From: Panonychus citri | Lineage: Eukaryota > Arthropoda > Arachnida > Trombidiformes > Tetranychidae | Direction of reading: 5' to 3' | Assembly (NCBI RefSeq): GCF_014898815.1 | Contig: NW_026515454.1 | Location: forward strand, 434,001-498,000 | Length of the DNA: 64,000 nucleotides | Shown: positions 23,889-37,324 of the stretch, piece after piece | Layout: each line of letters begins with the position of its first letter | How positions within the stretch are numbered: the stretch's first letter is position 1 | Program-made: the position numbers and the translations under genes | The notes under the pieces: generated by a model | What the model saw: only the letters and a program-made list of their open reading frames with translations | The model's database searches: none | Told to the model about the DNA's origin: nothing

Positions 23889-26393
23889 TAACAAAACGAT
23901 CATGATGATATTCAGTTGAATACAATTGAATTTACCTGAGAAATGGTCAACATGTTAAAGCTGAACAAAAATCGAGAGTAAACTTTTCTTGTTTTACGAA
24001 AAAAAGTTTCAATCGGTTGGAACTTTTGTTTTTTTTTCTCTCTTCTTATTATTATTCTAATATCATCATGATGGATTCTCTATTTTTCTCTCTTCACCAT
24101 TCTGAGGTTACATGGTGAAATTAGAGAGTGGTTTTGGTTGTGGTGGAGGAGGAGAAAGGTTGAGGTGGGAGTTTATTGGTAAGTCGATATGTATGATAAC
24201 CGGAAAAGTGAATAAATTGGTTTGGACTGAAAAGGTTGACTCTTCCTGTTGATTGAATGGATTCACTATCATATTCAATAAAAATATATAATTATAATCA
24301 TGAGGATGATAACAACATGATGATATGACCTGTGTATGTGTGTATCTTATTTCAAGAACCATGATAATCATCAAAAATAACAGTAATAGTATCACAAGTT
24401 ACAACATGAGTATGATGATGATGATGAGGATGATTGAACTCATCTTAAATGTTTACCTAGCAAAAATTGTTAAGATAAAGAGTGTACATAAAAAGGACAA
24501 TGAGATGATATTTGATGATGATGATTAAACTTCATCCATATAATCATCCTCATCATCATGTCGATGATGACCAAGAAACGGTACGATTGATGTTATTGGA
24601 AAAATTTCCGAGCTCAAACCAATGATTATATTAAACAAGCGAGTTAAACAAACTCTCATCATGATGAAGATGATAAATATCAAGTATTATCTTCCTTGTA
24701 TCATCATCATCATCCTTCTCTCTCTCTCTCTCTCTTTCATAAGGATATTTCATCTCATCTGTTTAACAGGAAACTCGATATTATATGAAACTTTTTTGTT
24801 CTATTCGATTTCCTATTAAATGTCTAAATTGTTATTAGTTTATAACTTGACAACGAAACTTCAGATCACGTGTGGATTTCTGTTTCCTCCTCCATCCACC
24901 CTGATGATAATTCAGATTCTGATGAATCCATGAAGCAAACTTTTCAATCATCATCATTTTCTTGTTGTACTGAATCAACTCAACTATCAATACAATGTAC
25001 TCACATTCATATAACAATAATTATTATTATTGTGAGTAATTCAATATTTTCAACCGATCAATTTTATCAGAATGAAATTTTTACAATTTTATTTCATCAT
25101 CATCATGATCGTTTTCATGGTAACCGATATATATATAAGTTGTCATCATGATAAACTTTCATTATTTTTTTGTTTTCTGTTCAACTTTTATCAAGGAAAT
25201 GTCATGAAAGTATGTTTTTTGTTTGTCCATCTCTCAATTCATGCTATCTGAATATGAATGAAGTTCAAGACAAAGTTCAGGATGAACAACAGAATAATAT
25301 TCAGTGTGTCTCTCCTGTGTGTGTATTTATATAAATGTATAGGAAGGTTGAATAGGAGGTTTGTCAAGATGATGAAAATGATGAGGATGATAAAAAAGGG
25401 CGAGGTGGAAAAGTAGAGTGTCTTTGGCACTTTTCATTTCCAGGTAAATATCCCAATTCATTTTTCCTCCTATTCACCTAACCTCATCTTCATCTTCATC
25501 ATCATCTTCATATATATATCTCTCTCTCTTTCTTTTTTTCCTTCTTTCTCTCTCATCTTCATCTTCATCGACCACTTTCACTTTCATCAACTAGAAAATA
25601 CATTTATACAAACTTCATCTTCTTTTATCATCATCTTCATCTTTCTTTTGATTCTCTCTTTTTTTTGGAAGACTTTGTTTTTCATCATTTCGATTCCAAC
25701 TGAGGGATGAAGATGATGATAAAAAGATGAAAACATCTTCTACAAACAGAACTCTTTCTTTCTATTCTGGTTTAACTTTATCTTCTTTTTCTTTTCATCT
25801 TCATGATATATTTTTTTTCTTCTCTTTTTTACTTTTTCTTTCCATTTTCTGTATTGTTCTGTGGAGAGATTTCTTGATCCTCATCCTTCATCCACCTTTT
25901 TCCCACTGAATCTTTTTTTCCATCTCTAACTCGACCTACACTTCCTCCTCCTCCTCATCATCATCATCATCATCATCTTCTTCTTCTTCTTCTTCTTTTC
26001 TACTTCAAGATTGTCTCAAGTTTCTATTTCTATCAAAAGGAGGAAAAAAATTTTCGAAAAAAAAAGAGGAAGAAGATAAAGACGATCGAAAGATGAGCAT
26101 GATAGTACAAAGGAAAAGGAAATTCAGTATAGTTGATACTCATCTTTTTCTAGAATTTATCATGAAAAAAAGGGAAGATGAGTGTGGGTGGAGAAGGAAC
26201 GAAAAAGTAGAACAAAAAACAAAATCTCTTACCAACTGAGATCGTTTTTCAGAGCAAAAAACGAAGGAAAATTTTCTTAGAAGCAAAAAGATGATAGAGA
26301 TGATAAAACAATAGAATAAGTTATCATGCTCATTCTCTTCCATTTTATCATCATCAATATTATCCACCGAAACAGGATAAGGAAATAGCAAGA

Positions 26394-26398
<5 letters not shown>

Positions 26399-26424
<26 letters not shown>
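26399..26424. repeat. (GA)13 microsatellite
   Basis: Twenty-six bases of uninterrupted GA. Confidence 0.9.
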
Positions 26425-29400
26425 TCTGTCATCTCATAATATGAACTTGGAGGTAGCTTAAAGGTGAAACTTAATTCTGAAGAGTGAAAGTGAAGAGACT
26501 GGTGATTATAAAGATGATGATAGAAGAAGATAAAAAGATGAAGCTATTCCAATTTTATCCGTATCTTCATCAGTCTTGGGAGTTATCGTTAACAGGGAAT
26601 CTTCATCTTCATCAAAAACAAAGACAATAATAACTGTAAGAAAGTGAATTTAATGTTAGTCTTATAGATACTTTCTCATTGAGAAAGAAGAAAAAAAAAT
26701 TCCACCAGAGAGATAACACTTTTCTCTCTCTCTCTCTCATTCTCAATCCTCGGTTACGTTACTTCATCCACATCTCTTCATCTCATATTGAAGTGAGAGA
26801 GATAAAGTGAAAAGAAGAAGAAGGATGATGAAGATAAGGATGAGTGAAAGAAGAGGAAGAAGATATTCGCGCTCAGGGAAATCCAAGAAAATCCTTTTGT
26901 TTGTCTCCTCAAGGGATATATCACAGATCTCTCAATCTGATTCATACACAGGAAAGAAAAAAAGATGAGGATAAAGTGAAAGAGAGAGAGAGAAAGATGG
27001 ATTCAAGAAGAAGATAAAGATGACAAAGAGAGAGAGAGAGAGAGAGTCCGCTCTCGGATTCGAACTCACCTACAAAACGATCTTCCCCTGAGGATTTAGA
27101 TTTTCAATATTTACAGTAGACTTTATTTTCCTCCTCTCTACTCCCACTCCAACTCTCTCAGATTCTGCATCATCTTTTTTACCACCTTTACTTTATCATC
27201 CTCTTCATGTTGTTGTTGTTATGATTTCCATCATTCCATAGTATTGTTTGTCTATTTACGATGTTGTAAAATCCAGAATGAAGATGAGGATGGAGAAGGA
27301 AAAAAAAAGGTTCGAATCTTTCAGAATATCGAAAAGTTATCCAACCATTAATTTCTTTATCCTTTTTTTCATCTTCATAAGATGATGATGATGTTGATAC
27401 TCATTTTTTTTTCTTTTCATCTCTTTCTCCTAAACTTACCTTTACTTCACGTTAATCTCTAATCAGTTTCCTTTAACATTTAAAAAAAAAACTTCGACTG
27501 ATCATCATCATGATAATATCGTCATGGTTACTTGACATTGTGAATATTTAATCTCACCATTTATCCTTATCATCATCATCATGAACCATCATCACTGTCA
27601 AGAAATGAAATCAGTAAATCATGTTGGTGATCAATGAACATGATTTATAATCATTCATGAAAATAATGATCAACATCATCATCAGATCGTCAGGTTGTAT
27701 ACACATGATGACAAGCGACAACTCTCATCGTCCTTTAACCTTCCCCGCCAAGTGAATGGTACTGAAAGAAATCTCGTTCTGATCTGATTAATTCTAATCA
27801 TCGAATAGTTTGATAGAAAAAAATTCGAAGAAAAAAGTACAATTCGAACTTTAAAATCAAACTTTTCGATTACAATTCTATGTGATAAACTTTCGGTAAA
27901 CTTTAAGGTCACAAAATAATCGTTAGAACCTAAAAGTTGATCGACCTGAGTGACTTACGATCAACAAACAATTACCAAGAACATGGAAACAATTTAATGA
28001 AGACATTGATTAATTGCTAAGAATAAGAACTGAACATTCAACTAATCATTTCAACGACTAATTAACTAATCAAAACTTGAAATGAAAAACAATCAAATGA
28101 ATTAAATGAAAGGCAATTTTCAAACGAAATGACCATAAACTTGACCAACGTAAATATCGAGTTAATTATTCATTCAAAACTATTGCTTGTACACTTGACT
28201 AACAATTGATTAATCAAATTTAATCACATTGACAAGAACAGGAAAACCAAACAATTTACTTATCAAACAATTGCTATTGACCTTTTAACTATCATCATCA
28301 TATGATTGAGCAAAAAGGCAACAGGAAAACTTGATAATCTTAAGTTTAGTTTTGAAGGAAAAAAGTTTTTTTTTCAAGAGATTAACCTTTGAGGGATTTT
28401 GATTATAACTATGTTATTGTTATCATCTTCATCTTTATCTTTATCTTCATCATTTTGATTATTGAGTAACACTATAATCGATATACCCACCCTATAGAGA
28501 GAGAAAGAGAGAGAGAGAGACACCACCTTTGTCGGCTTTTCATGGGTGATGAGGATAAAGATGAAGATGATGAAGAGGAAGAAAAAAATGAAGATAAAGA
28601 AATGGGGCAAAATCTTTTGTGTTGTTTTGGTGTTTGTATTATGATGATGGAGAAAAAAAGAGATGACGATGAGGGAGAAGTGGCCGCAGGGTCGGAAAAA
28701 AAGGTAAGGAGTCGTTGTTGTTGTTCAATAGTGAATGTTATTATTACTACTGAATGTAGTTGTTGGTGTAGTGGATCATCTTGTGGATTTTGGTTATTAT
28801 TACTCTTCTTAACTCCTTGAGAGTCTTTTGCCAGGTATTAACATGTTAACAAAAGAGGGATTTGTATCTCTCTCTCTCTCTCTCTTTCTCTCGAAATGGA
28901 CACTGTCCAATAGCCAATGTATCCATATTCTAGTATATTGATCTGGTTCGAATTGAGATTTTCCATTCTCTTTGCAAGAATAGTTTTTTCGTATCGAACA
29001 TTTTTCTTTTTTTATATATTATCTTCTTTCTTTCCTTATTTTCCTCTTTTTTTCTTTTTAGCATCTTCAATCTTCTTCTTGATCATCCCTTCATCTCATC
29101 TCATCTTTGAGAGAGAAAGAAAGAGAGGCCTTGGTGGTGGAGAGAAAAAGTTATTTTTCACTTTGAGTTTTGGCCCCTTCTCTTTAAGACATATTCTGCT
29201 TTCTTACCTATACAATTTATTTTATCTTTTTTGCTTCTTTTTTTCATCATCTTGATCATAGTTTCTCTCTCTCTCTCTCTCTCTTAGATTTTAAGTAAGC
29301 AAAATACACGCAGGATTAATGTAAGTGAGAGTGTGTGTGTCTGTTGGTTGTTGTTCATCTTGCTGTGTATACACTTATCATCATCACCATCATCATCAAT

Positions 29401-29841
29401 CGTTCGGTAATTCAACCACTTGATAAGTAACATTTATTATCAAGCTCCCTTTGCATCTTACTCACTATTTATCTCTTTCTGGTACAATGATTGAATGTAT
29501 TCATTTTGGCCTTCATTCAGATTTGTTGTTGGTCTCAGTGAAATGAAAATATTGGTTAAAACACATTCATTATGTTTTGCTTTTTTTTTATCCAGTAGCA
29601 AAGGTTAAATGGAAACCCAATTTAATTGATGTAGTTGTTGTTGTTGTTTACAAGTTGATTTTTTTTTGACATACAAATAGGAGGGGATGAAGTTTTGATG
29701 TAAAAGATGAAGGAAAAAAAAAACGATAATGAACATTATTTTTTTTGTTTGTATTGATATTTTGCTTTATGATGATATTTTGGTTAGATTGTAGTAGTTT
29801 TGGATGATGATTGTGTTAGATGGTTTTCGATTCCATGATTA

Positions 29842-29847
29842 TTTATT
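29842..29847 (-). terminator. Possible Nup205 poly(A) signal overlapping the stop codon
   Basis: AATAAA on the minus strand begins inside the TAA stop codon. Being so close, it may be coincidental in this AT-rich DNA; the true signal may lie further downstream. Confidence 0.3.
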
Positions 29848-32800
29848 ATTTCAACTTGATGACTCTTTTAATCCTTCGGATCATCACATCGACAAAGTTG
29901 TTGTCCTGTGTAAAAGAAAAATAATAATAATAATGAAATAAAATTAGAATAAGTAATAAAGTTATCAAAAGTTATCGTTGTTGTTATTTTTAGGAAACAT
30001 TAACAACGATAAATAGAAGTTAAGGAAAATGGTTAATGATTAATGGTTAAAATTTGCTACTTACCTTGATTGAATTTTGAATTTTTGAGAAAAATAAATC
30101 ACTAACTATTCCAGCTGATTCAGCTTTAAGTTTATTTACTTCTGCTCGTTGTTCTGAATTTACTTCCAACATGTTGAAATAAAGGTTAAGATGATGCCAG
30201 ACTAAATAGAGACTCGCCTCGATCATTGGGATGAAATCTTTCGAGTTGGAACATTTTTCAACATTTTCATCAATAATGAGAACCAATGAACCGAGTGTTG
30301 GTGGATCAACATTGGCAAATGAAATACGATAATTCCAAGTTGGAGTTAAAATAGGGATCAGTTCTGCAAGGGAAAGGATAAGAGAGAGAAAAAAATCAAT
30401 TAGAAAATGGATAAAGTTTTCATTTTCATAGGAAAGATGAAAATAACTTTCACAAGAATATCAAAGAAAACAAAAGTTCAGCGAAATTATTATTTACCAT
30501 TTTGTGAACAAATTTTAACATAACCTATCAGGATGTTTGTAACTATTTTACTTTCATTTGTATCAATAACACCAAGGTAATTGTTTAATAGACACATGTA
30601 AGACCTTTGAAGTGGTTTACTGACATAATGGACTAATTTTGATAAAAGACCAGTAATCAAAGTTAATATAGTTAAACGTTCATTTGTATTTTTAATTTCG
30701 GATGCCATTCGGATGATATCACAAAGTACGGATCCTCGAATGGTGAAAAATTGGGAAAACTGTAAAATAAAAGATAAAAGAAAAGGATTAGAATAAGTTG
30801 ATTAAATATTATCAATTTAACTTACATTTTCGTAAGATTGACGATCATTGGTGGTGCATAAAACTAACAATAATCTCAAAACGGAGACAAACATTTTGTA
30901 ACATATGTCACTTTGGTTAAGGAGAACGGGGAACAGTTCAAAAGATGTAAATGAGGATAAAGTTTCAATAATTCCAGCGTGAGTGACAATACGAACACCA
31001 GTAGCATCGGTACAAATTTTCATCAACAGAGCCTAAAAGTAAAGAAGAAAACAAAGACAGTTAGTATTTTGAATGAGAATTAAAAAAGGGACTAATTTTG
31101 TCTTACCATTTTAGAATCAAATGCATAAAAAGCTTTACAATGAACGTCAAATTTTTGGCCTACGATTTCCTTGTCGTCGCCTTTTAAACTTTCCACAAGT
31201 AATTTCAAGGTTCCATCATTTGAAAGATCTCGAGCCCATGTTAGTTCACTTTCACTGAGAATAGACATGGCGAGAACTTTGGTAACCTCATGTCCGGATA
31301 AAACATCTTTACATAGTTTTTTCAATAATCGAGAACCAATTTTAAGGTCATACAGGAATGCTGAGGGAAGAAGACGATATAAATGTAATAAGGTAGCGTA
31401 AAAGTTAACTCGAGCTCTTTTATGTTGATTCCAAAGGGAATTGGAAGATGTTGATTCCATAAGAGACATGATTCCTCTGGCAACTCCTCCAATTTGATTG
31501 TTCATTGATGCTTCCGGTTTGACTGAAGTAAGTGAAGATGAAGAGAGAAGCATAACTGATGAAATGGGAGTTATCAGTGTGGCAACAGTGTCCGGAGAAA
31601 TTGCTCTAGATAATAATTCTTGAAGTATTTCCATTAATATACGTGGTTTAACGGGTTGTGGATAAATGTCCAAACATTTAACCGAGATCACAGTTTCAGT
31701 CAGTTCTCTCCAACCTTCAAAGTAAAGGGTATTCGAGTTGAGTTGCTCTTGAGAACCATTTAAAGCCATGGCATATTGAAGAATCATTTGAATTTCATTT
31801 TGAATTAGATTAGTTTGAACAACTCCTAATTGTAAACCAACCATGTTCACTTCTGAAAGTAGCTTTTGGTGTAAAATTTTGACATCAATTACATTATCTG
31901 GTGGTGAGCTACATTCTGAGAAAGTTTTCCAAAGTTCATTGCAATCGAAAAACTCCCATTGAGACATTTCCGGATGTTGATGTTTAAAAACCATTTCTGG
32001 TGAAAAATCGATCAATTTTTTGTCTCCATTTTCACCGAGAATCTTTTTAATGTAACCATCTCGATTAGATTTTAAATTACTTTCAGCTGTGGTTTTAAGT
32101 TCAATGGCAAGTATCCTTAAGAACCAGGCAATCTCGGAAACATTTTCCATGGTTAACCATTTATTTTGTCGGATTGATCTTTGTTTTTGTAAAGTATCCA
32201 AAAATTGGTCGATAAGTTCATAACTTGTACGAAGGAAACGTAATACATTATCCGATATTTCCACATCATTACAGAGAGTATAAATTATTTCCATGCAAAT
32301 TGCTCTCTTTTTGGGATTTTCATCTACATTGTCTATTAATCCAAGCATCGCATGAAGTGAATTAAATGTTTGCCCCAAAGAACCAGGAACACGAAGGTTA
32401 CTTTTATTACGATCGAAACCCAATATTCTGTGAGAGAAACCATAGACCCCTGGTAAAGAGTCTCGTTTAACACAAGTCAAGATGAATTTTAAGCTTTCAA
32501 TACACAATTCATCTTCTTCAGCCTCCAAACAGTCAACAAACCCATGGATGAAATAATCTTCATGATGTTCACTGAAAGGGCGTATTTGAAGTAACATACG
32601 CTCTGAGATTTGATGATCTGAACGGACTAGATTCTGAAGTAAACGAAGACTTTCAACTTGAACGGGAATCGATGGCAGTGAGATTACCTTGATTAAGGTG
32701 GCAAGTCTATCAATGTTTCCAGTTCGATGATTAACATTGGAAAATAGAGAGGCGAGAGTGAGAAGCATTGCCGATGGATACCCAGGAAGAGTGTGAATAT

Positions 32801-35689
32801 TTCGGATGAAATCTGCTTCTTTCAAGGCAACAAGGTTTAATAACTTCAATCCATTGAGAATACATTGTTCATATAACTCGAAATTTTTGTGATCCGGTTC
32901 AACTCCTCCACCAGGTTCTGGACCGAACATGTAGACAATATCTTCAATCATTTCCATTATACAGGTGAAGAGAACATTTTCTTGAAGTAATTGCCACATT
33001 ACTGAGAAAGCTGCTTTTAAACCGGGAACATCTTTAAGTGGATCAAATATTTCTAGTATGTCACATAAAATGTAAAGAGAGTCACGTTTAATTGTCCAAT
33101 TTTCCTCTGGTATTTTGTAGAAACGATGGTTACATTTGAGAAGAATGGAATTTATAATAAATTCGGCACAGTCAAAGAGAGCAAATTGATGAGCGGGTTG
33201 ACGATTGTAACGTATATGCTTAACCAGGGAATGAATTGCTGAAAGAAATGAAATGGTTATTGGATACTCTTCATTTCTTGGTTCAATGTCTTCAACTTCC
33301 AAAGCAATTCCACTTTGCCATGTAACTTGACGTCGAGAGTTAGCAAAAGTTGAGGTGGCTATTTGTGATTTAGGTAGAATAACGTCCATTTTAATCCATA
33401 TTGTTAAAGCTACGGAAGCAGTTGTACTAGCGAATCCAGAGATACATGATAAAATGGCTGCTTTCAATTTTCTAGGAACAGGTCCCATCAGCAGACCAAC
33501 CAAAGTTGGAATACATGAGTAACGTTGATTTTCAGCGACTGATACACAACAATTACGATCATTTTTACAATAGCACCCAAAAGATGAAGTATAGAGCATA
33601 ATATATCCAAGTCAAGGGGCGAAAGGTTAACTGAACCAAAATTGGCCAAAATTCTAGCAGAAGATGAGCCAAAACTATTGTTAACGGAACCAATTTTGTC
33701 AGACCCAAGAACACTAGGTAATTGTGTAGAACGGCAAAAAATTGATCGAAAGAGAAAAGAGTTGTTTGGTTGAGACCAGGATGTTTAAGAAGATTATAAA
33801 CATTAAATGGAGAAGTGGCAGCAAAAGAGGCTAACAAATTAAGAATTGGAACATGGAGAACTTGGGGTAGAGATGAATCAACCAAAGATCGAATAAATTT
33901 ACGGAAAGCAATGTACTTTGGTAAGAGTCGGGATTCCTCATTACTTGAATTCCAAATTTCACTGGATAATCCAAAGTTATCATGAGAATAAACTTCAGCC
34001 ATGAGGTATAACAATTTTTCTAAATTTCGAGATAAATATCGAGGAGGTTGTATGTTTTCAGCCATGTGAACAGCAATAATACGACCGCTTTCATCGCCTT
34101 TATCTCGTAACTCTTTAATTTTCAATGGGAACAAGGCAATAAAATCTGATAGAACCTCATGAAGCCAAACCAGGTAGAATCGATCCTTGTAAACATGAGG
34201 ATTTTGAGCCAAAAGTCGAGTCATTGTTTCAAATACTTTCTTCTCAATGATATCATCATACATACTATCCTCTTCACCCTCTAGAACTGGCATACCGTCA
34301 GTGAGAAAGAGGGAAAGAGTTTTGTAAGCAATGAGAAGGGCAAACTTAATGATAACTTGAAGTCCTTCAACGGAAAATTTGGCAACTTCCAGATATTTGT
34401 GGATCTCGTCGAAAAGGGTTTTGTGTTTTGCAACCAAATTCTTAGAAATTGCTGGATCATTTTCATCATAAGTTCTCAACAATGAGGTATCCATTACATA
34501 AAGTAAAGACATGAGAAGAGTTGTTGCAATATAATCCAAACATCCATTTGAATCGAGTTCACATTTTTCCGAGATGATTCGGAGAAGAGATTTCAATTCA
34601 TCTTGACTGAGAGTTGATTGAGCAGCAAAAGAGAAAACGATCTCGGCGTAAAGTTGTTTAATCTCCTTTATAATACTGTAAACTTGTTTCTTGTATTTTC
34701 CTGGTCCAAGAGCTTTGTTGATAAGAAGACAATCATATTCCGAACTGACATCAAATTTTTCTAAATTTTCAAGACATTTTTGAACAACATTGGCATCTTT
34801 CAATTGACCAACAAATGTTTCAATTAATTTGTTGGCATTTTCATTACATTCAGATAACCAAGTACGTCCAGAAATAGTGTCAACCAAAATTTTCAATGTG
34901 CTCAATAAAACTCGCTTTGAGTCGTAGTAAAGTAAAACAGCAATGGGTCCACGAGTCATACCAGGATATCTCGCCTCTTGATCTGTACCCATGATCAAAA
35001 GTTCAAGTGCAATGATCTCATTTAAATTGAACATATCAGATAAAAGGAGAGCTTCATTAACCACCTTCTCAGGAATAACCTGATTGGTTTTCTGTTCATT
35101 TTGAACGATGGTGATTCCATCTTTACAAGCTTTTTGGACGGCTTCTCGGTGAGCAGCATTTCGTGGCTTTAGATATAAAAGAGAGACAAAAAAGAAATAA
35201 GAATTTAAAATAAAAATCCATTTAAACAGTAGAAAGAATAAAAGAAAGGACAAAGACAAAGAGAAAATAAATATAATGAGATAATGTAAAGAAATAACTA
35301 AATATCAGTAGAATATCAGAAAGAAAAAGAGACGGCATGGTAAGAGAGAGATTAAAAATTTCCTCCAACAGAAAATGTGATAACTCACCTCATTGGCAAG
35401 TAATGAAACCAAATCTGGTTTATGATGTTGAAGTAATTGTTCCAAATCTTTTAAAAGATCACTAGATTGACATGTTCGAATTCGCGAAACAACAGCATTA
35501 AGACGCTTTAATGAACACCAATAGCTACTGGAATCTTTAAACAATAAGACAAAAAAAGAAACGCAATTTATATGAAAGAGAAAAAAATAAGTAACATTCA
35601 CATTAAAGATTTTAAACAGAAAACACTAAAAAGAATCACTTACCAAGGTGGACATTAGTTTCCTCGGTGTTCCTCGAGGACATGGTCAT
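29846..35689 (-). CDS. Nup205: Nuclear pore complex protein Nup205, 7 exons, two apparent 1-base deletions
   Basis: A scaffold nucleoporin of the inner ring, a large alpha-solenoid that binds Nup93. Exons: 35689-35644, 35534-35389, 35166-31107, 31032-30826, 30759-30498, 30363-30065, 29905-29846, all with GT-AG introns of 66-222 bases. Family hallmarks include A-L-L-L-S-D-M-F-N near the N-terminus, T-R-G-P-I-A-V-L-L-Y-Y-D, and a basic last exon M-I-R-R-I-K-R-V-I-K like the vertebrate C-terminus. Exon 3 breaks frame twice, at about 33716-33720 and in an A5 run at 33562-33566 (minus strand). Each break is explained by one missing base, and adding both makes the coding length a multiple of three (about 1,693 residues; human is 2,012). 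Across the second break the alignment to human stays gap-free, which argues against an intron. I read the gene as functional with assembly errors; a broken allele is the alternative. Confidence 0.95.
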
Positions 35690-35970
35690 CTAATTAATCG
35701 TTCAAACAATAGAAAAACACTCAACAATTAACCAAAAAAACGACAATCAAATATTAGAATTGAGAAAATAAACTCAATGAGTAACCGAAAAATTTTGTTT
35801 CCTAGCGGCGAATTGAGGGGTCGTATTCTCATTACGATCTTTCTTATTCTTTTTCCTGTTAAATAAATTGTGAGAATTTAATTTTTGTTAAATTAATTAA
35901 ATTAATTGTATTCGAATTTAATAAGATGAAAATAATTTCAATAATATTTAATGGTTTGCTTGTTTTCCTC

Positions 35971-35976
35971 TTTATT
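35971..35976 (-). terminator. Candidate poly(A) signal of thymidylate synthase
   Basis: AATAAA on the minus strand about 200 bases after the thymidylate synthase stop and about 280 bases before the Nup205 start codon. This is a sensible place for the 3' end of the upstream gene. Confidence 0.45.
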
Positions 35977-36172
35977 TAAGAAAATACATGAAATGGTTAA
36001 AAAATGATGAGTTCATCTAAATGAGAAAATGATTTTCTCATTTTGGTTTTGTGATTAAAATGATTTTGAATAAATTGAATGAATTTTTGATTAAATTGCT
36101 TTTGGAGAAAAAAAAATTGTGACAAATTAAACAGTTTGTTTTGGAAGGGATAATAAAAGTTCCATAAGAAAA

Positions 36173-37324
36173 TCACAAAGCCATGGGCATTTCTATCTTT
36201 GGATATGGTTTGTAATTGATTAGCTCGAAATCTTCAGCTTTGAAATCATCAATTGTTTCAACTTTTCTTTTAATTACCAATTTAGGAAATGGTCTTGGTT
36301 CTCTGGTTAGCTAAATTAGTTGAGAGAAAAGAAATGAAATTAGAATATTTGTAAATAATTTGGAAAAATAATCAATTGGTTTAGACAAATTCTCACCTGA
36401 ACTTCAAGAGCATCAACATGATTTAAGTAAATATGAGCATCTCCAATTTGATGAATAAATTCACCGGGTTTCAGATTCGTAATATGAGCAACCATGTGAG
36501 TTAGAAGAGCGTAACTGGCAATGTTAAATGGAACACCAAGACCCTAGAGAAGAGAAAAAAATTTAAGAGGTTAAAGGTCATCATGAGTTTGGAATTAATG
36601 AGAATTTAATTTACCATATCTCCAGATCTTTGATCAAGTCGACAAGAAAGTTTACCATCAGCAACATAGAATTGAAATAGACAATGACATGGTGGTAGAG
36701 CCATTTTTGGAATATCTGGTGAATACAGAATAAGAAGAGAAATAAAAGATTAGATTATCATGCAATCAAGTAATAATTAGGAGAATTTATGTAAAGTAAA
36801 CTCACCAGAAACATTCCATGAACAGACAATTAACCTTCGGTCGTTTGGATTAGTTTTAATTCTCTCAATAATTTGGGACAATTGGTCAATCCCTTTACCA
36901 GAATAATCGGTGTTTGTGTCAACATAATGAGCACCCCAGTGTCTCCATTGATGACCATAAACTGGACCTAAATCGCCTTCATCTCGATCGGTGAAACCAA
37001 TAGAATCAAGAAATGTTCTTGAACCATTTGCATCCCAAATGTGAACACCTTTCTGGGCCAATTCTTTTGAATTAGTGTTCCCTTGAATAAACCAAAGTAA
37101 TTCTTCAACAATTCCCTTCCAATAGACACGTTTAGTAGTTAAAAGTGGTAAATTGCCATCGGCAAGAGAGTAACGATTCTGTGTACCAAAGTAAGAAATG
37201 GTTCCAACGCCGGTTCGATCCTCTTTTTTTATCCCATTTTTTAAAATGAATTTAATTGTATCAAATAAGATTGTTCATCAGAATTCACTTCCTTTCCAGG
37301 AACATCCCCATCATTATATAACAT
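36173..37324 (-). CDS. TS: Thymidylate synthase, 4 exons, one apparent 1-base deletion
   Basis: Converts dUMP to dTMP using 5,10-methylenetetrahydrofolate, supplying thymidylate for DNA synthesis. Exons: 37324-36806, 36715-36615, 36543-36397, 36310-36173, GT-AG introns of 71-90 bases. Diagnostic motifs are present: E-D-R-T-G-V-G-T (phosphate-binding Arg), L-L-T-T-K-R-V-Y-W-K-G, W-D-A-N-G-S-R, the catalytic Cys in A-L-P-P-C-H, Q-R-S-G-D-M-G-L-G-V-P-F-N-I-A-S-Y, G-D-A-H-I-Y-L-N-H, and the C-terminal M-A-L. About 301 residues, close to the human 313. The N-terminal piece (M-L-Y-N-D-G-D...) is in a different frame from the conserved core. The shift lies at 37260-37266 and is cured by one extra base. 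No ATG precedes the conserved region in its own frame, so the break is real in this sequence. It is tandem with Nup205, 484 bases apart. Confidence 0.96.

Larger units (their letters stand above)
23664..29840. other. Lim1 upstream region, non-coding and repeat-rich
   Basis: No gene is recognised between the Lim1 start codon and the 3' end of Nup205. The region holds an (AAC)n run at 23863-23888, (GA)n at 26399-26424 and many shorter ones, polypurine blocks near 26035-26110 and 26780-27060, and a repeat-free AT-rich stretch at 27930-28300. The promoter and some control elements of Lim1 presumably lie here, but I cannot point to a TATA box or start site. A minus-strand frame at 24835-24960 has non-repetitive codons but no family match. 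Confidence 0.55.

Noticed and set aside
24835..25017. Minus-strand frame with Trp/Arg/Lys-rich end
   Set aside because: Codons are non-repetitive, but the plus strand is equally open and no family or splice partner was found.
27040..27075. GAGTTCGAATCC on the minus strand, like a tRNA T-loop
   Set aside because: The flanking bases do not form the five-pair T stem, and no D-arm or anticodon arm lies at the right distance.
27305..27325. GGTTCGAATC, another B-box-like word
   Set aside because: Stem pairing fails, and there is no A box in the preceding 60 bases.
33565..33720. A short intron explaining the Nup205 frame change
   Set aside because: No good donor is present, and the intermediate frame matches Nup205 residue for residue, so sequence loss by splicing would damage the alignment.
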